Assembly: GCF_034353875.1 (NCBI RefSeq)
Contig: NZ_CP133784.1
Coordinates: forward strand, 3,438,501-3,502,500
Length of the DNA: 64,000 nt
From: Pseudomonas sp. MH9.2
GTDB taxonomy: Bacteria; Pseudomonadota; Gammaproteobacteria; Pseudomonadales; Pseudomonadaceae
Direction: 5' to 3'
Positions within the stretch are counted from its first letter, which is position 1. Each line of letters opens with the position of its first letter. The notes beneath the pieces are model-generated. The model worked only from the letters and a program-made list of their open reading frames with translations, did not search any database and was not told where the DNA came from. Positions 49,485-59,455 of the stretch are shown here, piece by piece. Made by a program: the position numbers and the translations under genes.

Positions 49485-50078
49485 ATGGCCGAACGTAAGG
49501 CGTCCGTCGAGCGCGACACTCTGGAAACCCAGATCAAAGCCTCGATCAACCTGGATGGCACCGGAAAGGCCCGATTCGATATCGGTGTTCCCTTCCTTGA
49601 GCACATGCTCGACCAGATCGCCCGACACGGGCTGATCGACCTGGATATCGAATGCAAAGGCGACCTCGCTATTGACGACCACCACACGGTGGAAGACGTC
49701 GGTATCACCTTGGGTCAGGCCTTTAGCAAGGCGATTGGCGACAAAAAAGGCATTCGTCGTTACGGCCACGCTTACGTGCCGCTCGATGAAGCACTGTCGC
49801 GCGTGGTCATCGACTTCTCCGGCCGCCCTGGCTTGCAAATGCATGTGCCGTATACCCGCGCTACCGTGGGTGGCTTCGATGTGGACTTGTTCCAGGAATT
49901 CTTCCAGGGCTTCGTCAATCACGCCAACGTCACTCTGCACATCGACAATCTGCGTGGGCACAACACCCACCACCAGATCGAGACCGTGTTCAAAGCCTTT
50001 GGTCGTGCCCTGCGCATGGCGATAGAGCTTGATGACCGTATGGCCGGGCAAATGCCTTCGACCAAGGGCGTGCTCTGA
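49485..50078 (+). CDS. hisB: Imidazoleglycerol-phosphate dehydratase
   Basis: A 197-residue single-function HisB, sixth step of histidine synthesis. The manganese-binding motifs are present: [29 protein letters not shown] and the second [19 protein letters not shown]. The product of the E. coli-type fused phosphatase domain is absent, as expected in pseudomonads. ATG 49485 follows GGAG (49475-49478). It overlaps hisH by one base, beginning the hisBH-DUF2164-hisAF cluster. Confidence 0.95.
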   Translation: MAERKASVERDTLETQIKASINLDGTGKARFDIGVPFLEHMLDQIARHGLIDLDIECKGDLAIDDHHTVEDVGITLGQAFSKAIGDKKGIRRYGHAYVPLDEALSRVVIDFSGRPGLQMHVPYTRATVGGFDVDLFQEFFQGFVNHANVTLHIDNLRGHNTHHQIETVFKAFGRALRMAIELDDRMAGQMPSTKGVL

Positions 50079-50716
50079 TGCAGACGGTCGCGGTTATCGA
50101 TTACGGCATGGGTAACCTGCACTCGGTTGCCAAGGCACTGGAACACGTCGGCGCCGGCCGGGTACTGATTACCAGCGATGCCACGGTGATTCGCGAAGCC
50201 GACCGGGTGGTATTCCCCGGCGTCGGCGCGATCCGCGATTGCATGGCGGAAATTCGTCGCCTGGGCTTCGATGAGCTGGTGCGTGAAGTCAGTCAGGATC
50301 GGCCATTCCTCGGCATCTGCGTCGGCATGCAAGCCTTGCTTGATCGCAGCGAAGAGAACGGCGGCGTTGATTGCATCGGTCTGTTTCCAGGTCAGGTGCG
50401 TTTCTTCGGCAAGGATCTGCATGAAGACGGCGAGCACCTGAAAGTGCCGCATATGGGCTGGAACGAAGTGTCTCAGTCGGTGAATCATCCGCTGTGGCAT
50501 GACATCCCGGACCTGGCGCGTTTCTATTTCGTGCACAGCTACTACATCGATGCCGCCAACCAGCGGCAAGTCGTTGGGCGCGGGCACTACGGCGTCGACT
50601 TCGCTGCCGCGCTGGCGGACGGTTCGCGCTTTGCCGTGCAGTTCCATCCAGAGAAGAGCCATACCCATGGCCTGCAACTTTTGCAGAACTTCGCCGCATG
50701 GGATGGTCGCTGGTAA
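50078..50716 (+). CDS. hisH: Imidazole glycerol phosphate synthase, glutaminase subunit
   Basis: A 212-residue class I glutamine amidotransferase. Catalytic C81 lies in GICVGMQ, and H190 and E192 lie in [10 protein letters not shown]; the oxyanion segment PGVGAI is at 47-52. It supplies ammonia to HisF to form the imidazole ring and AICAR. It overlaps hisB by one base and the next gene by one base. Confidence 0.95.
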   Translation: MQTVAVIDYGMGNLHSVAKALEHVGAGRVLITSDATVIREADRVVFPGVGAIRDCMAEIRRLGFDELVREVSQDRPFLGICVGMQALLDRSEENGGVDCIGLFPGQVRFFGKDLHEDGEHLKVPHMGWNEVSQSVNHPLWHDIPDLARFYFVHSYYIDAANQRQVVGRGHYGVDFAAALADGSRFAVQFHPEKSHTHGLQLLQNFAAWDGRW

Positions 50717-50973
50717 TGAGCAAGAAGACCAAGCCGCCGATCTTGACCCTCACGCCCGAACAGGAGCGTGATGCGAATCACAAGATCAAGCGCTTCATGG
50801 AGGAGCGCTTCGAGCTGGATCTTGGTTCGTTCGAGGCCGGTGAAATCCTCGAACTGTTTACCCGCGAAATTGCTCCGCATTATTACAACAGGGCGATTTT
50901 CGATGTGCAGACGCACCTCAAAGAGAGGTTCGAGAGCATCGAAAGCGACGTGTGGGCGCTCGAGAAAAGCTGA
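50716..50973 (+). CDS. DUF2164 protein in the his operon
   Basis: An 85-residue protein of the DUF2164 family (RFMEERFELDLGSFEAGEILELFTREIAPHYYNRAIFDVQTHLKERFESIESDVWALEK). The family is small, soluble and of unknown function. It starts on the hisH stop (TAATG) and ends 42 bp before hisA; I recall the same arrangement in other pseudomonads, which suggests a link with histidine synthesis or simply co-transcription. Confidence 0.85.
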   Translation: MSKKTKPPILTLTPEQERDANHKIKRFMEERFELDLGSFEAGEILELFTREIAPHYYNRAIFDVQTHLKERFESIESDVWALEKS

Positions 50974-51015
50974 TTTCCGAGCGATGCTGAACTACTGAAT
51001 TTGAAGGTTTTCCAG

Positions 51016-51753
51016 ATGCTGATTATCCCCGCTATCGATCTTAAAGACGGTGCCTGTGTGCGTCTGCGCCAAGGCCGCATGGAGGACTCCACCGTGTTCT
51101 CCGATGACCCGGTGAGCATGGCTGCCAAGTGGGTGGAAGGTGGCTGCCGTCGTTTGCATCTGGTCGATCTGAACGGTGCGTTCGAAGGCCAGCCAGTCAA
51201 TGGCGAGGTGGTCACTGCAATCGCTAAGCGCTACCCGCGTTTGCCGATCCAGATTGGCGGCGGTATTCGCTCGCTGGAAACCATCGAGCATTACATCAAG
51301 GCTGGCGTCAGCTACGTGATCATCGGCACCAAGGCAGTCAAAGAGCCTGAGTTCGTCGCTGAAGCCTGCCGCGCATTCCCCGGCAAAGTCATCGTCGGTC
51401 TGGATGCCAAAGACGGCTTCGTCGCCACCGACGGCTGGGCTGAAATCAGCACCATTCAGGTGATCGATCTGGCCAAGCGCTTTGAAGCGGACGGCGTGGC
51501 TGCCATTGTTTATACCGACATCGCCAAAGACGGCATGATGCAGGGCTGCAACGTAACCTTCACGGCGGCGCTGGCTGCGGCGACGCGGATTCCGGTGATC
51601 GCTTCGGGCGGTATCCATAATCTGGGCGATATCAAGACTCTGCTCAACGCCAGAGCCCCGGGCATTATCGGTGCGATCACCGGGCGGGCGATCTACGAAG
51701 GCACACTCGACGTGGCAGAGGCGCAAGCCTTCTGCGACAGCTACCAAGGCTAA
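51016..51753 (+). CDS. hisA: Phosphoribosylformimino-AICAR phosphate isomerase
   Basis: A 245-residue (beta/alpha)8 barrel enzyme, fourth step of histidine synthesis. Catalytic D8 (IPAIDLKDG) and the second aspartate in [11 protein letters not shown] are present, with the phosphate-binding loops GGGIRS and ASGGIHN. ATG 51016 gives the usual N-terminus [15 protein letters not shown] behind it belongs to hisF. Confidence 0.95.
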   Translation: MLIIPAIDLKDGACVRLRQGRMEDSTVFSDDPVSMAAKWVEGGCRRLHLVDLNGAFEGQPVNGEVVTAIAKRYPRLPIQIGGGIRSLETIEHYIKAGVSYVIIGTKAVKEPEFVAEACRAFPGKVIVGLDAKDGFVATDGWAEISTIQVIDLAKRFEADGVAAIVYTDIAKDGMMQGCNVTFTAALAAATRIPVIASGGIHNLGDIKTLLNARAPGIIGAITGRAIYEGTLDVAEAQAFCDSYQG

Positions 51754-51763
51754 GGAGCAACTC

Positions 51764-52534
51764 ATGGCGCTGGCGAAACGCATCATCCCTTGCCTAGATG
51801 TCGACAACGGTCGAGTGGTCAAAGGCGTCAAGTTCGAAAACATCCGCGACGCCGGTGACCCGGTGGAAATTGCCCGTCTTTACGATGAGCAGGGCGCGGA
51901 CGAAATCACTTTTCTCGATATCACCGCCAGTGTCGACGGGCGTGATACCACGCTACACACCGTCGAACGCATGGCCAGTCAGGTGTTCATCCCGCTGACC
52001 GTCGGCGGCGGCGTGCGCACCGTGCAGGACATTCGTAACCTGCTGAATGCCGGTGCGGACAAGGTCTCGATCAACACCGCTGCGGTATTCAACCCGGATT
52101 TCGTCGGTGAAGCGGCCGCACACTTCGGTTCGCAGTGCATCGTGGTTGCCATCGACGCCAAAAAAGTCTCTTTGCCGGGCGAAACGCCGCGCTGGGAAAT
52201 CTTCACTCACGGCGGGCGCAAGCCGACGGGCCTGGATGCCGTGCTGTGGGCGAAGAAGATGGAAGACCTTGGTGCCGGCGAGATCCTGCTGACCAGCATG
52301 GATCAGGACGGTATGAAAAACGGTTTCGACCTGGGTGTGACGCGGGCGATCAGCGACGCGCTGGGTATTCCAGTGATCGCGTCTGGCGGTGTCGGCAATC
52401 TGGAGCACTTGGCAGCTGGTGTATTGGACGGGCACGCCAGCGCGGTGTTGGCGGCGAGCATCTTTCACTTCGGTGAATACACTATTCCAGAAGCCAAGGC
52501 CTATATGGCCAAGCGTGGCATTGTGGTCCGCTAA
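51764..52534 (+). CDS. hisF: Imidazole glycerol phosphate synthase, cyclase subunit
   Basis: A 256-residue barrel enzyme that, with HisH, makes imidazole glycerol phosphate and AICAR. Catalytic D12 ([14 protein letters not shown]) and the later acidic residue in [17 protein letters not shown] are present; phosphate loops VGGGVRT and ASGGVGN are intact. AAGGAG at 51752-51757 supports ATG 51764. A 9-bp hairpin follows the stop. Confidence 0.95.
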   Translation: MALAKRIIPCLDVDNGRVVKGVKFENIRDAGDPVEIARLYDEQGADEITFLDITASVDGRDTTLHTVERMASQVFIPLTVGGGVRTVQDIRNLLNAGADKVSINTAAVFNPDFVGEAAAHFGSQCIVVAIDAKKVSLPGETPRWEIFTHGGRKPTGLDAVLWAKKMEDLGAGEILLTSMDQDGMKNGFDLGVTRAISDALGIPVIASGGVGNLEHLAAGVLDGHASAVLAASIFHFGEYTIPEAKAYMAKRGIVVR

Positions 52535-52543
52535 GCCCGCCGG

Positions 52544-52564
52544 CTGATGTCCTCTGGACATCAG
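52544..52564 (+). terminator. Hairpin after hisF
   Basis: CTGATGTCC (52544-52552) and GGACATCAG (52556-52564) with loop TCT; no T tract, so termination here is probable at best. Confidence 0.45.
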
Positions 52565-52606
52565 TCGCGACGCACTGCACTCTGGGCATTGCCATGGATA
52601 GGGGTG

Positions 52607-53398
52607 ATGCACGTGTTGAAACGTCTTCTCGTTGCACTCGCAAGTGCGGGTGTTCTGCTGACAGGTCTTGCCCACGGTGAGGCCGCCCCGGCTCAAGGCG
52701 CTTCTGGTGGAGATCCCCCCGCCTATTCAGTGGTCTTGCTGACCGAAAATTTTCCGCCTTACAACATGGCGGTCGATGGCAAGAACTTCGCTCCCGAAGA
52801 CAGGATAAAGGGCATTGCCGCAGAGATCCTGCGCGAAACCTTCAAGCGCGCGGGGGTTGGCTACAGCATGACCCTGCGCTTCCCGTGGGACCGTATCTAC
52901 AAGCTTGCGATGGTAAAACCCGGTTACGGCGTGTTCGTCACCGCGCGCCTGCCCGAGCGTGAAAAGCTCTTCAAGTGGGTTGGCCCCATCGGCCCGGACG
53001 ACTGGATCATGCTCGCTCGCGCCGACAGCTCGATTGAGCTGACGACACTGCAGCAAGCGAAGCGGTACCGGATCGGCGCCTACAAGGGCGACGCGATTGC
53101 CGAGCAGCTAACCGCTGAGGGCATGAATCCGATCATGGTGTTGCGCGATCAGGACAACGCGAAGAAGCTGGTCGACGGGCAGATCGACCTGTGGGCCACG
53201 GGCGATCCTGCGGGTCGTTATCTGGCTCGGGAGGAAGGCGTTATCGGTCTCAAAACCGTGCTGCGCTTCAACAGCGCCGAGTTGTTCCTGGCGCTGAACA
53301 AAGACGTCCCCGATGAAATCGTCGCCAAGCTGCAGAAAGCGCTGGATCAAATGCGCGCCGAAGGACGGATTGACGAGATTCTTGGGCGTTACTTGTAA
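52607..53398 (+). CDS. Periplasmic family 3 solute-binding protein
   Basis: A 263-residue exported binding protein: signal peptide from MHVLKRLLVALASAGVLLTGLAHG, then LLTENFPPYNM, AAEILRETFKRAGVGYSMTLRFPWDRIYKLA and LPEREKLFKWVGPIG. Such stand-alone proteins bind polar amino acids or act as sensors; no permease or ATPase is adjacent. ATG 52607 follows AGGGG; an alternative GTG lies two codons later. Located 70 bp behind hisF. Confidence 0.8.
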   Translation: MHVLKRLLVALASAGVLLTGLAHGEAAPAQGASGGDPPAYSVVLLTENFPPYNMAVDGKNFAPEDRIKGIAAEILRETFKRAGVGYSMTLRFPWDRIYKLAMVKPGYGVFVTARLPEREKLFKWVGPIGPDDWIMLARADSSIELTTLQQAKRYRIGAYKGDAIAEQLTAEGMNPIMVLRDQDNAKKLVDGQIDLWATGDPAGRYLAREEGVIGLKTVLRFNSAELFLALNKDVPDEIVAKLQKALDQMRAEGRIDEILGRYL

Positions 53399-53429
53399 CG
53401 GCCGCTATCGTGAGGGACTTGGTGCGGTC

Positions 53430-54245
53430 TCAGCGATAGATCCCATTCTTGCCGTGCGCGGCCATCGCCTGATTGCCACGTACGCTGATCATCCGCCGTA
53501 GATCGATCCATTGGATGCCTTGCGCCTTCAGGCGTGGCAGCTCGCGTTCCAGGACGTCGAGAGTCATCGGGTAGGGGTGACCAATCATCACCACTGAACC
53601 TTGTTTGTGCGCCAGCTTGATCGCAGCCTCGAACTGAGCGGTGATGGCTGCTGCCGTGCGTTCATCATCGAGAAAAATATCCCGCGAAAGACTGGCCAGA
53701 CCGATGCGTTGTGCTTCGGCGGCGGCCACGGTGCTGGCGCTGGTGCGGCTGTCGAGCAGAAACAGATGACGGCGTTGCAGTTCAGCCACCAGCCACGTCA
53801 TGGCCTCTGGCTCGGCGGTCATGCGGCTGCCCATATGGTTGTTGATCCCCACCGCGTAAGGCACGGCAAGGAGCGCCGCGTTCAGGCGCTTTTCCAGCTC
53901 GGCAAGCGGGAGTTCGGGATGCCAGGCAAAGGGCCCGGTCGCCGGGTCCATGGGCATATGCAATATGACCGTTTTGCCCGCGCGATGGGCCTCGCGAGCA
54001 AAATCGGCAGCGTGGGGTGTGTCTGGCATCACGGCCAGCGTGACCGGGCCTGGAAGCGTCAGGGCTCGATAGTCGCGGGCCGGGTTTTGCCCGAGGTCAT
54101 CGATGATCAGGCTGAGGTAGGCAACACGCGGTGGGCCGGTTGTCTTTTCAGGCTCAACCGGCGTTGCATGGGCAACGCCGATCAGGCTGCATGAAAGCGT
54201 CAGTAGCAGCCATAAGCGCATGACACTAGTTGCCGCGAGTGACAC
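53430..54245 (-). CDS. YibQ-type divergent polysaccharide deacetylase
   Basis: A 271-residue exported protein of the DUF610/YibQ family, distant relatives of polysaccharide deacetylases. Conserved blocks are SLIIDDLGQNPARDYRA, ILHMPMDPATG, NNHMGSRMTAEPEAM and LLDSRTSASTVAA, which contain the metal-binding Asp and His residues. GTG 54245 follows AAGGG and overlaps the ctpA stop by 20 bases; ATG 54221 would start directly at the signal peptide. Last gene of the envC-ctpA-yibQ group; presumably acts on peptidoglycan or a surface sugar. Confidence 0.8.
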   Translation of the reverse strand: MSLAATSVMRLWLLLTLSCSLIGVAHATPVEPEKTTGPPRVAYLSLIIDDLGQNPARDYRALTLPGPVTLAVMPDTPHAADFAREAHRAGKTVILHMPMDPATGPFAWHPELPLAELEKRLNAALLAVPYAVGINNHMGSRMTAEPEAMTWLVAELQRRHLFLLDSRTSASTVAAAEAQRIGLASLSRDIFLDDERTAAAITAQFEAAIKLAHKQGSVVMIGHPYPMTLDVLERELPRLKAQGIQWIDLRRMISVRGNQAMAAHGKNGIYR

Positions 54246-55545
54246 TCAGGCCCTTAAGCAGGCTCAGTGCCTGGTTCAGCTGGAAGTCATCGTCTTGTGG
54301 ACGAGCTTTCTTCCCGGCCGATGCCTTGGTGGTCGGTTTGTCCGCGCCGCCATTGCCGTTACCCAAGTGCCCCGCCAGATCGGCTTCCTTGTAGTTCTCG
54401 GAATCCACTTCGCTGGTCAATTTGCCACGACGCACTTCGATGTCCGGCAAAATACCCTGAGCCTGAATTGAACGACCATTGGGCGTGTAATACAGCGCGG
54501 TGGTGATTTTAATCGCGCGGTCATTGGCCAGCGGCAGAACGGTTTGCACCGAACCTTTACCGAAGCTTTCGGTACCCATCAGTACGGCGCGTTTCTGATC
54601 CTGCAAAGCACCTGCAACAATTTCAGCGGCTGAAGCACTGCCCCCGTTGATCAACACCACCAGCGGTACGCCTTCACTGGCGTCGGCCGGGTCGGCGTAG
54701 AAGCGCAGTTCGGAGTTGGCGATACGACCCTTGGTGTAAACGATAAGGCCCTTGGTCAAGAACTGGTCGGCCGTTTCAACGGCGGCTTGCAGCACGCCGC
54801 CGGGGTTGTTACGCAAGTCAAGGATCAGCCCGCTCATTTTCTTGCCGTTGTCTTTGCGCAGCTTGACCAGCGCCTTGCCGACTTCTTCACCGGTCTTGAC
54901 TTGGAACTGAGTGATGCGGAGATAGCCATAACCATTTTCCAGCATCTGCGACTTGACGCTCTTGACCTGGATGGTTGCCCGCGCGAGCGTCACGTCGAAT
55001 GGGGTGCCGCCTTCGCGAATCAGGGTCAGGGTGATTTTTTCACCGATCTTGCCGCGCATCTTGTCGACGGCTTCTTGCATGGTCTGACCACGGGTCGGCG
55101 CGCCATTGATCTTGACGATCAGGTCGCCAGCCTCGATGCCAGCCTTGGAGGCGGGCGTGTCGTCGATAGGCGAGACCACTTTGATAAAGCCGTCTTCGAT
55201 GCCGACTTCGATACCCAACCCGCCGAATTCGCCGCTGGTGCTTTCCTGCAGTTCAAGGAAGTCTTCCGGGCCGAGATAAGCAGAGTGCGGATCAAGGTTG
55301 CTGAGCATGCCTTTGATGGCGTTCTCCAGCAGCGTCTTATCGTCTACTGGTTCGACATAGGCGGCTTTGACCCGATCCATGACCTCAGCGAAGGTGCGCA
55401 GCTCTTCGAGCGGCAACGGTGCCTTGGCGCCTGCCGAAGTGGCGGCGGCTGCGGGCTTGACGGCCTCGGCGGCTTGCGCCAGAGGAGCACCGATAACGAT
55501 GGCAATAGCCAGGGCCAGCGAGGTGAGGCGGGACAAATGCAGCAT
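54226..55545 (-). CDS. ctpA: C-terminal processing peptidase (S41)
   Basis: A 439-residue periplasmic serine protease. Signal peptide about 25 residues; PDZ domain about 105-190 (GLGIEVGIEDGFIKVVSPIDDTPASKAGIEAGD); catalytic serine in INGGSASAAEI (S303 or S305) and lysine K330 in ESFGKGSVQT, the Ser-Lys dyad of the family. CtpA cleaves periplasmic proteins, including cell wall hydrolases. ATG 55545 follows AGGAG; an upstream frame adds 54 unlikely residues. It lies between envC and the YibQ gene, a fitting cell-wall context. Confidence 0.9.
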   Translation of the reverse strand: MLHLSRLTSLALAIAIVIGAPLAQAAEAVKPAAAATSAGAKAPLPLEELRTFAEVMDRVKAAYVEPVDDKTLLENAIKGMLSNLDPHSAYLGPEDFLELQESTSGEFGGLGIEVGIEDGFIKVVSPIDDTPASKAGIEAGDLIVKINGAPTRGQTMQEAVDKMRGKIGEKITLTLIREGGTPFDVTLARATIQVKSVKSQMLENGYGYLRITQFQVKTGEEVGKALVKLRKDNGKKMSGLILDLRNNPGGVLQAAVETADQFLTKGLIVYTKGRIANSELRFYADPADASEGVPLVVLINGGSASAAEIVAGALQDQKRAVLMGTESFGKGSVQTVLPLANDRAIKITTALYYTPNGRSIQAQGILPDIEVRRGKLTSEVDSENYKEADLAGHLGNGNGGADKPTTKASAGKKARPQDDDFQLNQALSLLKGLSVTRGN

Positions 55546-55576
55546 GTCTAACGAACTCCTAAACCTAAAGTAGTGC

Positions 55577-56905
55577 TTACCCTTGAGCATGGCACCATTG
55601 CGCTGGATCACTTGGGCGACCCTGCTGACGAATAGCGAAATACAACGCCGGAGTGTCCTGACCCCCACTGCTGCCCACAGTGGAAATCGCTTCGCCGGCT
55701 TTAACAATGTCGCCAGCGTCTTTGAGCAGACTCTGGTTGTGGCCGTACAAACTCAAAAAGCCGTTGCCGTGATCGAGAATGACCAGAAGCCCTGCACCGC
55801 GCAACCAGTCGGCGAACACCACACGGCCACCATGCACAGCATGCACCTGGCTGCCCGCAGCGGCGCTGATCATTACGCCATCCCACTTGGTACGAGCGTC
55901 ATCGCCGCGGGTTTCGCCGAAGCGCGCCAACAGTCGACCATCGACAGGCCATGGAAGTTTGCCGCGTGCCTCGGCAAAAGGTCCGCCATAGGAAACGCCA
56001 GCACTGGAAACCAGCACGCCCGGAGCTTTGACCGGGCGTTTTACTGGGGCCTCGTCATCGTCCTCAGCGCTTTTTTTGCTGCTGCTGTTTTTCGCCAGGG
56101 CGCGGGCCTGCTCTTCACGTTTGCGCTGTTTTTCTGCTTCCTGCTGGGCGATCAAGGCTTTCTGTCGGGCTTCTTCAGCCTCGCGCGCTTGTCGGGCCAG
56201 GGTTTCTTCAATCGTTTTCAGGACATTGGCCAGATCGGCCTGTTCTTGTTGGCGAGTCTGCAGTTTCTGATCGCGGGCTTTCACGTCCTGATTGAGTTTG
56301 GCCAGCGCCTGTTGGCGTTCCTGGCGAACTTTGTCCAGTTCTTCGCGCTGACTATCGAGCGTGCTTCTTTGCACCAGTAACTGTGCCTGTTGCAGATCAA
56401 TGTCTTTTTCGACGCCGGCCAGCTGGCGCAGGGTTTCATTGAAACCGTGCAGTTGAGCCAGGCGCGCCTGGCTCAAGTAATCGTAGTAGGTCAGGGTGCG
56501 CGCGAATTTTTCCGGGTTCTGCTGATTGAGCAGCAGTTTGAGGTATTCCTCGCGGCCACTTTGATAAGCAGCCCGGGCCTGGATCGCGATCAATCGTTGT
56601 TGTTCAACGCGTGCGCTTTGGAGTTTTTTTTTCTCTTGGTCGAGCCGTTGCAGCTCGCTTTCAGTCTTTTTTTGTTCTTTTTGCAGGGCCTCCACCTGCT
56701 TTTCCAGCTTGCCCATCTCGGTTTCTGTACCGCGCAGATCTTTCTGCACGCCGGATTTTTCCTGCTGCAATTCACCGAGGCGCTTTTTCAGCTCGGTAAC
56801 ATCCTTGCGTGCAGCATCCAGCTGTTGTTGGGTTTGCGCGCGCTCATCGGCAAACGCCGGATTGAGCAAACACGTGAGAGCAAGGACGATCAGGGCGCGA
56901 AGCAT
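55577..56905 (-). CDS. envC: EnvC-type murein hydrolase activator
   Basis: A 442-residue periplasmic protein: signal peptide (ends NPAFA), a long coiled coil (about 22-270, with many Gln/Lys/Glu heptads) and a C-terminal LytM (M23-like) domain from about 320. The zinc ligands are lost: the HxxxD site reads KWDGVMI and the HxH site reads LYFAIR. This is the degenerate LytM seen in EnvC, which activates amidases AmiA/AmiB at the septum instead of cutting itself. It is followed by ctpA after 31 bp. Confidence 0.9.
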   Translation of the reverse strand: MLRALIVLALTCLLNPAFADERAQTQQQLDAARKDVTELKKRLGELQQEKSGVQKDLRGTETEMGKLEKQVEALQKEQKKTESELQRLDQEKKKLQSARVEQQRLIAIQARAAYQSGREEYLKLLLNQQNPEKFARTLTYYDYLSQARLAQLHGFNETLRQLAGVEKDIDLQQAQLLVQRSTLDSQREELDKVRQERQQALAKLNQDVKARDQKLQTRQQEQADLANVLKTIEETLARQAREAEEARQKALIAQQEAEKQRKREEQARALAKNSSSKKSAEDDDEAPVKRPVKAPGVLVSSAGVSYGGPFAEARGKLPWPVDGRLLARFGETRGDDARTKWDGVMISAAAGSQVHAVHGGRVVFADWLRGAGLLVILDHGNGFLSLYGHNQSLLKDAGDIVKAGEAISTVGSSGGQDTPALYFAIRQQGRPSDPAQWCHAQG

Positions 56906-56970
56906 GGGGCGGGCGACACCAAGGAAAGAGGATGAACAAAGCCTAGTATGCCCGCCGCGAGCCGCAAAAA

Positions 56971-57002
56971 AAACGCCTCAAGACGACTGCTTTGAGGCGT
57001 TT
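56971..57002 (-). terminator. Terminator between gpmI and envC
   Basis: Eleven-base stem (56971-56981, 56992-57002); in the minus direction it ends in eight T's. A second, looser hairpin, AACCGGC/GCCGGTT, lies at about 57011-57043. So gpmI and envC are mostly separate transcripts. Confidence 0.8.
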
Positions 57003-57062
57003 CGGACAATTAACCGGCGCGATGGTTTTTAAACGTGCCGGTTTAGAGCCTTTTTGTGCTGT

Positions 57063-58598
57063 TTATCGGGGAACAAGGATCGAATGACCGGTCATCTCTT
57101 CCGGTTTTTCCAGGCCCATCAACTGCAACAGAGTCGGCGCGACATCGGCCAGAACCCCGCCGTCACGCACTTTAAAGTCGCGTTTGCCCACATAAATGAA
57201 CGGCACGGGTTCGGTGGTATGAGCGGTGTGCGCTTGACCTGTGGATTCGTCCGACATTTGTTCGACGTTGCCGTGATCAGCGGTAATCAATGCTTCACCC
57301 CCGACCTTCTCCAGCGCGGTCACGATCCGGCCAACGCACACGTCTAGGCATTCCACGGCCTTGATCGCCGCGGCCATGATCCCGCTATGGCCGACCATGT
57401 CGCCGTTGGCGTAGTTGACCACGATCACGTCGAAGCGCTGGTTTTCGATAGCCTCGACGATCCTGTCGGTGACTTCCGGTGCGCTCATTTCTGGCTGCAA
57501 GTCATACGTGGCAACCTGTGGCGACGGGATCAGGATGCGCTCTTCGCCAGGAAACGGTTCTTCGCGGCCGCCCGAGAAGAAGAAGGTGACGTGGGCGTAT
57601 TTCTCGGTTTCGGCAATACGTAGCTGGGTTTTGCCGTTTTTTGCCAGGTATTCGCCCAGCACGTTATTCAGGCTGCCGGGTGCAAAGGCTGAGGGCGCCG
57701 GAATATTCGCTGCGTATTGGGTCAGCATGACGAAGTCAGCCAGTTTCGGTTGGCGGGCCCGCTCGAAGTCCTTGAAGTCATCTTCGACGAAGACCCGGGT
57801 CAGTTCACGGGCGCGGTCGGAGCGGAAGTTCATGAAAATCACGGCGTCGCCGTCTTCGACCCTGACCTGCTCGCCAATGCGGGTGGCTTTGACGAACTCA
57901 TCGTTTTCGCCACGCTCGTATGCGGCTCCAAGCCCAGCCTGGCTGTTCGCGGCCTGGAATTCGGATTGGCCGTCGACGATCAGGTTGTAGGCGGAGGCTA
58001 CGCGGTCCCAGCGATTGTCGCGGTCCATGGCGAAGTAGCGGCCAATGATCGTAGCGATGCGGCCTTTGCCCAGGCGGGTGAAGGTTGAATCCAGTAGCTC
58101 CAGCGATGACGTGGCGCTACGCGGTGGCGTGTCGCGACCGTCGAGGAAGGCGTGCAGGTAGATTTTTTCAGCGCCGCGCTGGGCCGCCAATTCGGCCATG
58201 GCAACCAGATGGTCCTGATGGCTGTGTACGCCGCCGTCGGACAGCAGGCCCAGGATGTGCACGGCTTTGCCCGCGCTGACGGCTTTGTCCACCGCGCCAC
58301 AAAGGGTCGGGTTCTCGAAAAACTCGCCGTCGCGGATCGCTTTGGTCACGCGAGTGAAGTCCTGATACACCACTCGGCCAGCGCCGAGGTTCATGTGCCC
58401 GACTTCAGAGTTGCCCATCTGGCCGTCCGGCAGGCCGACATCCATCCCGGAGCCTGAAATCAAGCCATGGGGCTGGGTGGCGTACAAGTGGTCCATAACC
58501 GGCATCTTCGCCGCATAGATGGCGTTGCCCTCGTGACTCTCGCTGTGACCGAAGCCGTCCAGGATGATCAGGACCAAAGGTTTTGGTGTGGCAGTCAT
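57063..58598 (-). CDS. gpmI: 2,3-bisphosphoglycerate-independent phosphoglycerate mutase
   Basis: A 511-residue glycolytic enzyme with two manganese ions. The catalytic serine S64 lies in [17 protein letters not shown]; metal-binding blocks include ILDGFG near the start, and [14 protein letters not shown] and [11 protein letters not shown] near the end. ATG 58598 gives the usual start [15 protein letters not shown]. It faces a rhodanese gene on the other strand, with a 145-bp shared promoter region. Confidence 0.95.
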   Translation of the reverse strand: MTATPKPLVLIILDGFGHSESHEGNAIYAAKMPVMDHLYATQPHGLISGSGMDVGLPDGQMGNSEVGHMNLGAGRVVYQDFTRVTKAIRDGEFFENPTLCGAVDKAVSAGKAVHILGLLSDGGVHSHQDHLVAMAELAAQRGAEKIYLHAFLDGRDTPPRSATSSLELLDSTFTRLGKGRIATIIGRYFAMDRDNRWDRVASAYNLIVDGQSEFQAANSQAGLGAAYERGENDEFVKATRIGEQVRVEDGDAVIFMNFRSDRARELTRVFVEDDFKDFERARQPKLADFVMLTQYAANIPAPSAFAPGSLNNVLGEYLAKNGKTQLRIAETEKYAHVTFFFSGGREEPFPGEERILIPSPQVATYDLQPEMSAPEVTDRIVEAIENQRFDVIVVNYANGDMVGHSGIMAAAIKAVECLDVCVGRIVTALEKVGGEALITADHGNVEQMSDESTGQAHTAHTTEPVPFIYVGKRDFKVRDGGVLADVAPTLLQLMGLEKPEEMTGHSILVPR

Positions 58599-58743
58599 AA
58601 GAACCCACTCGTGGCTAGTGAAGTAACTTGAAAAAGATCGGCATTTTAAGGACAAGTTCAAACGGCGTCACTGCTTTACGGGCTTTGGCCGACCTTGGGT
58701 GCTGTGTATACTGGCCGACATTTTAACGCCCTGGAACCTACTG

Positions 58744-59157
58744 ATGGTTGCTCACCTGATTGAATTTGCCACTAACCACTATTTGCTCGCTGGCGCTTTC
58801 GTCGTTCTGTTGGCTCTGCTGATTGCATACGAGCTGAGCAAAGGCGGCCGCAGCCTCAGTACCCGTGAGCTGACGTCGCTGGTCAACAGCGATCAGGGCG
58901 TGGTTATCGATGTGCGTAACGCCAAGGATTTCGCGGCAGGCCATATCGTCGGCGCACTGAACTTCCCGCAGGACAAGGTGATCGCTCGTATCGCCGAGCT
59001 GGAAAAACACAAGGCCAAGACCCTGATCATTGTTGATGCCATGGGCCAGCACGCTGGCGCCACTGCGCGTGAATTGCTCAAGTCCGGCTTCACCGCAGCC
59101 AAGCTGTCGGGTGGCATTTCCTCCTGGCGCGCCGATAATCTTCCTTTGGTGAAATAA
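58744..59157 (+). CDS. Membrane-anchored rhodanese-like protein without catalytic cysteine
   Basis: A 137-residue protein with an N-terminal membrane helix (HYLLAGAFVVLLALLIAYELS) and a rhodanese domain (VVIDVRNAKDFAAGHIVGALNFP...). The active-site loop, where sulfurtransferases have cysteine, reads IVDAMGQHAGA with no cysteine, so it is unlikely to transfer sulfur and more likely binds or senses. It stands before grxC (one base between stop and start) and secB, as YibN does in E. coli. Confidence 0.85.
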   Translation: MVAHLIEFATNHYLLAGAFVVLLALLIAYELSKGGRSLSTRELTSLVNSDQGVVIDVRNAKDFAAGHIVGALNFPQDKVIARIAELEKHKAKTLIIVDAMGQHAGATARELLKSGFTAAKLSGGISSWRADNLPLVK

Positions 59158-59158
59158 A

Positions 59159-59413
59159 ATGGCTGACGTCATCGTCTATTCAAGCGACTGGTGCCCTTAC
59201 TGTATGCGCGCCAAGCAGTTGCTGCAGAGCAAAGGGGTGGCCTTCGAAGAAATCAAAGTCGATGGCCAGCCTCAAGTTCGTGCCGACATGACCAAGAAAG
59301 CCGGGCGCACGTCAGTCCCGCAAATCTGGATTGGCGCCTTGCATGTGGGCGGTTGCGATGACCTGTTTGCCCTGGAGCGCGCCGGTAAGCTGGATGCGCT
59401 GCTTCAGGCTTGA
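59159..59413 (+). CDS. grxC: Glutaredoxin 3
   Basis: An 84-residue glutaredoxin. The redox pair C12-C15 is in DWCPYCMRA; the cis-proline TSVPQIW and the glutathione site GGCDDL follow. It reduces disulfides with glutathione. It starts one base after the rhodanese stop and is followed by secB after 42 bp. Confidence 0.95.
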   Translation: MADVIVYSSDWCPYCMRAKQLLQSKGVAFEEIKVDGQPQVRADMTKKAGRTSVPQIWIGALHVGGCDDLFALERAGKLDALLQA

Positions 59414-59455
59414 ATCCGAAACCCTACAAGACCTTAAAAGTAAGAAGGATCTAAG

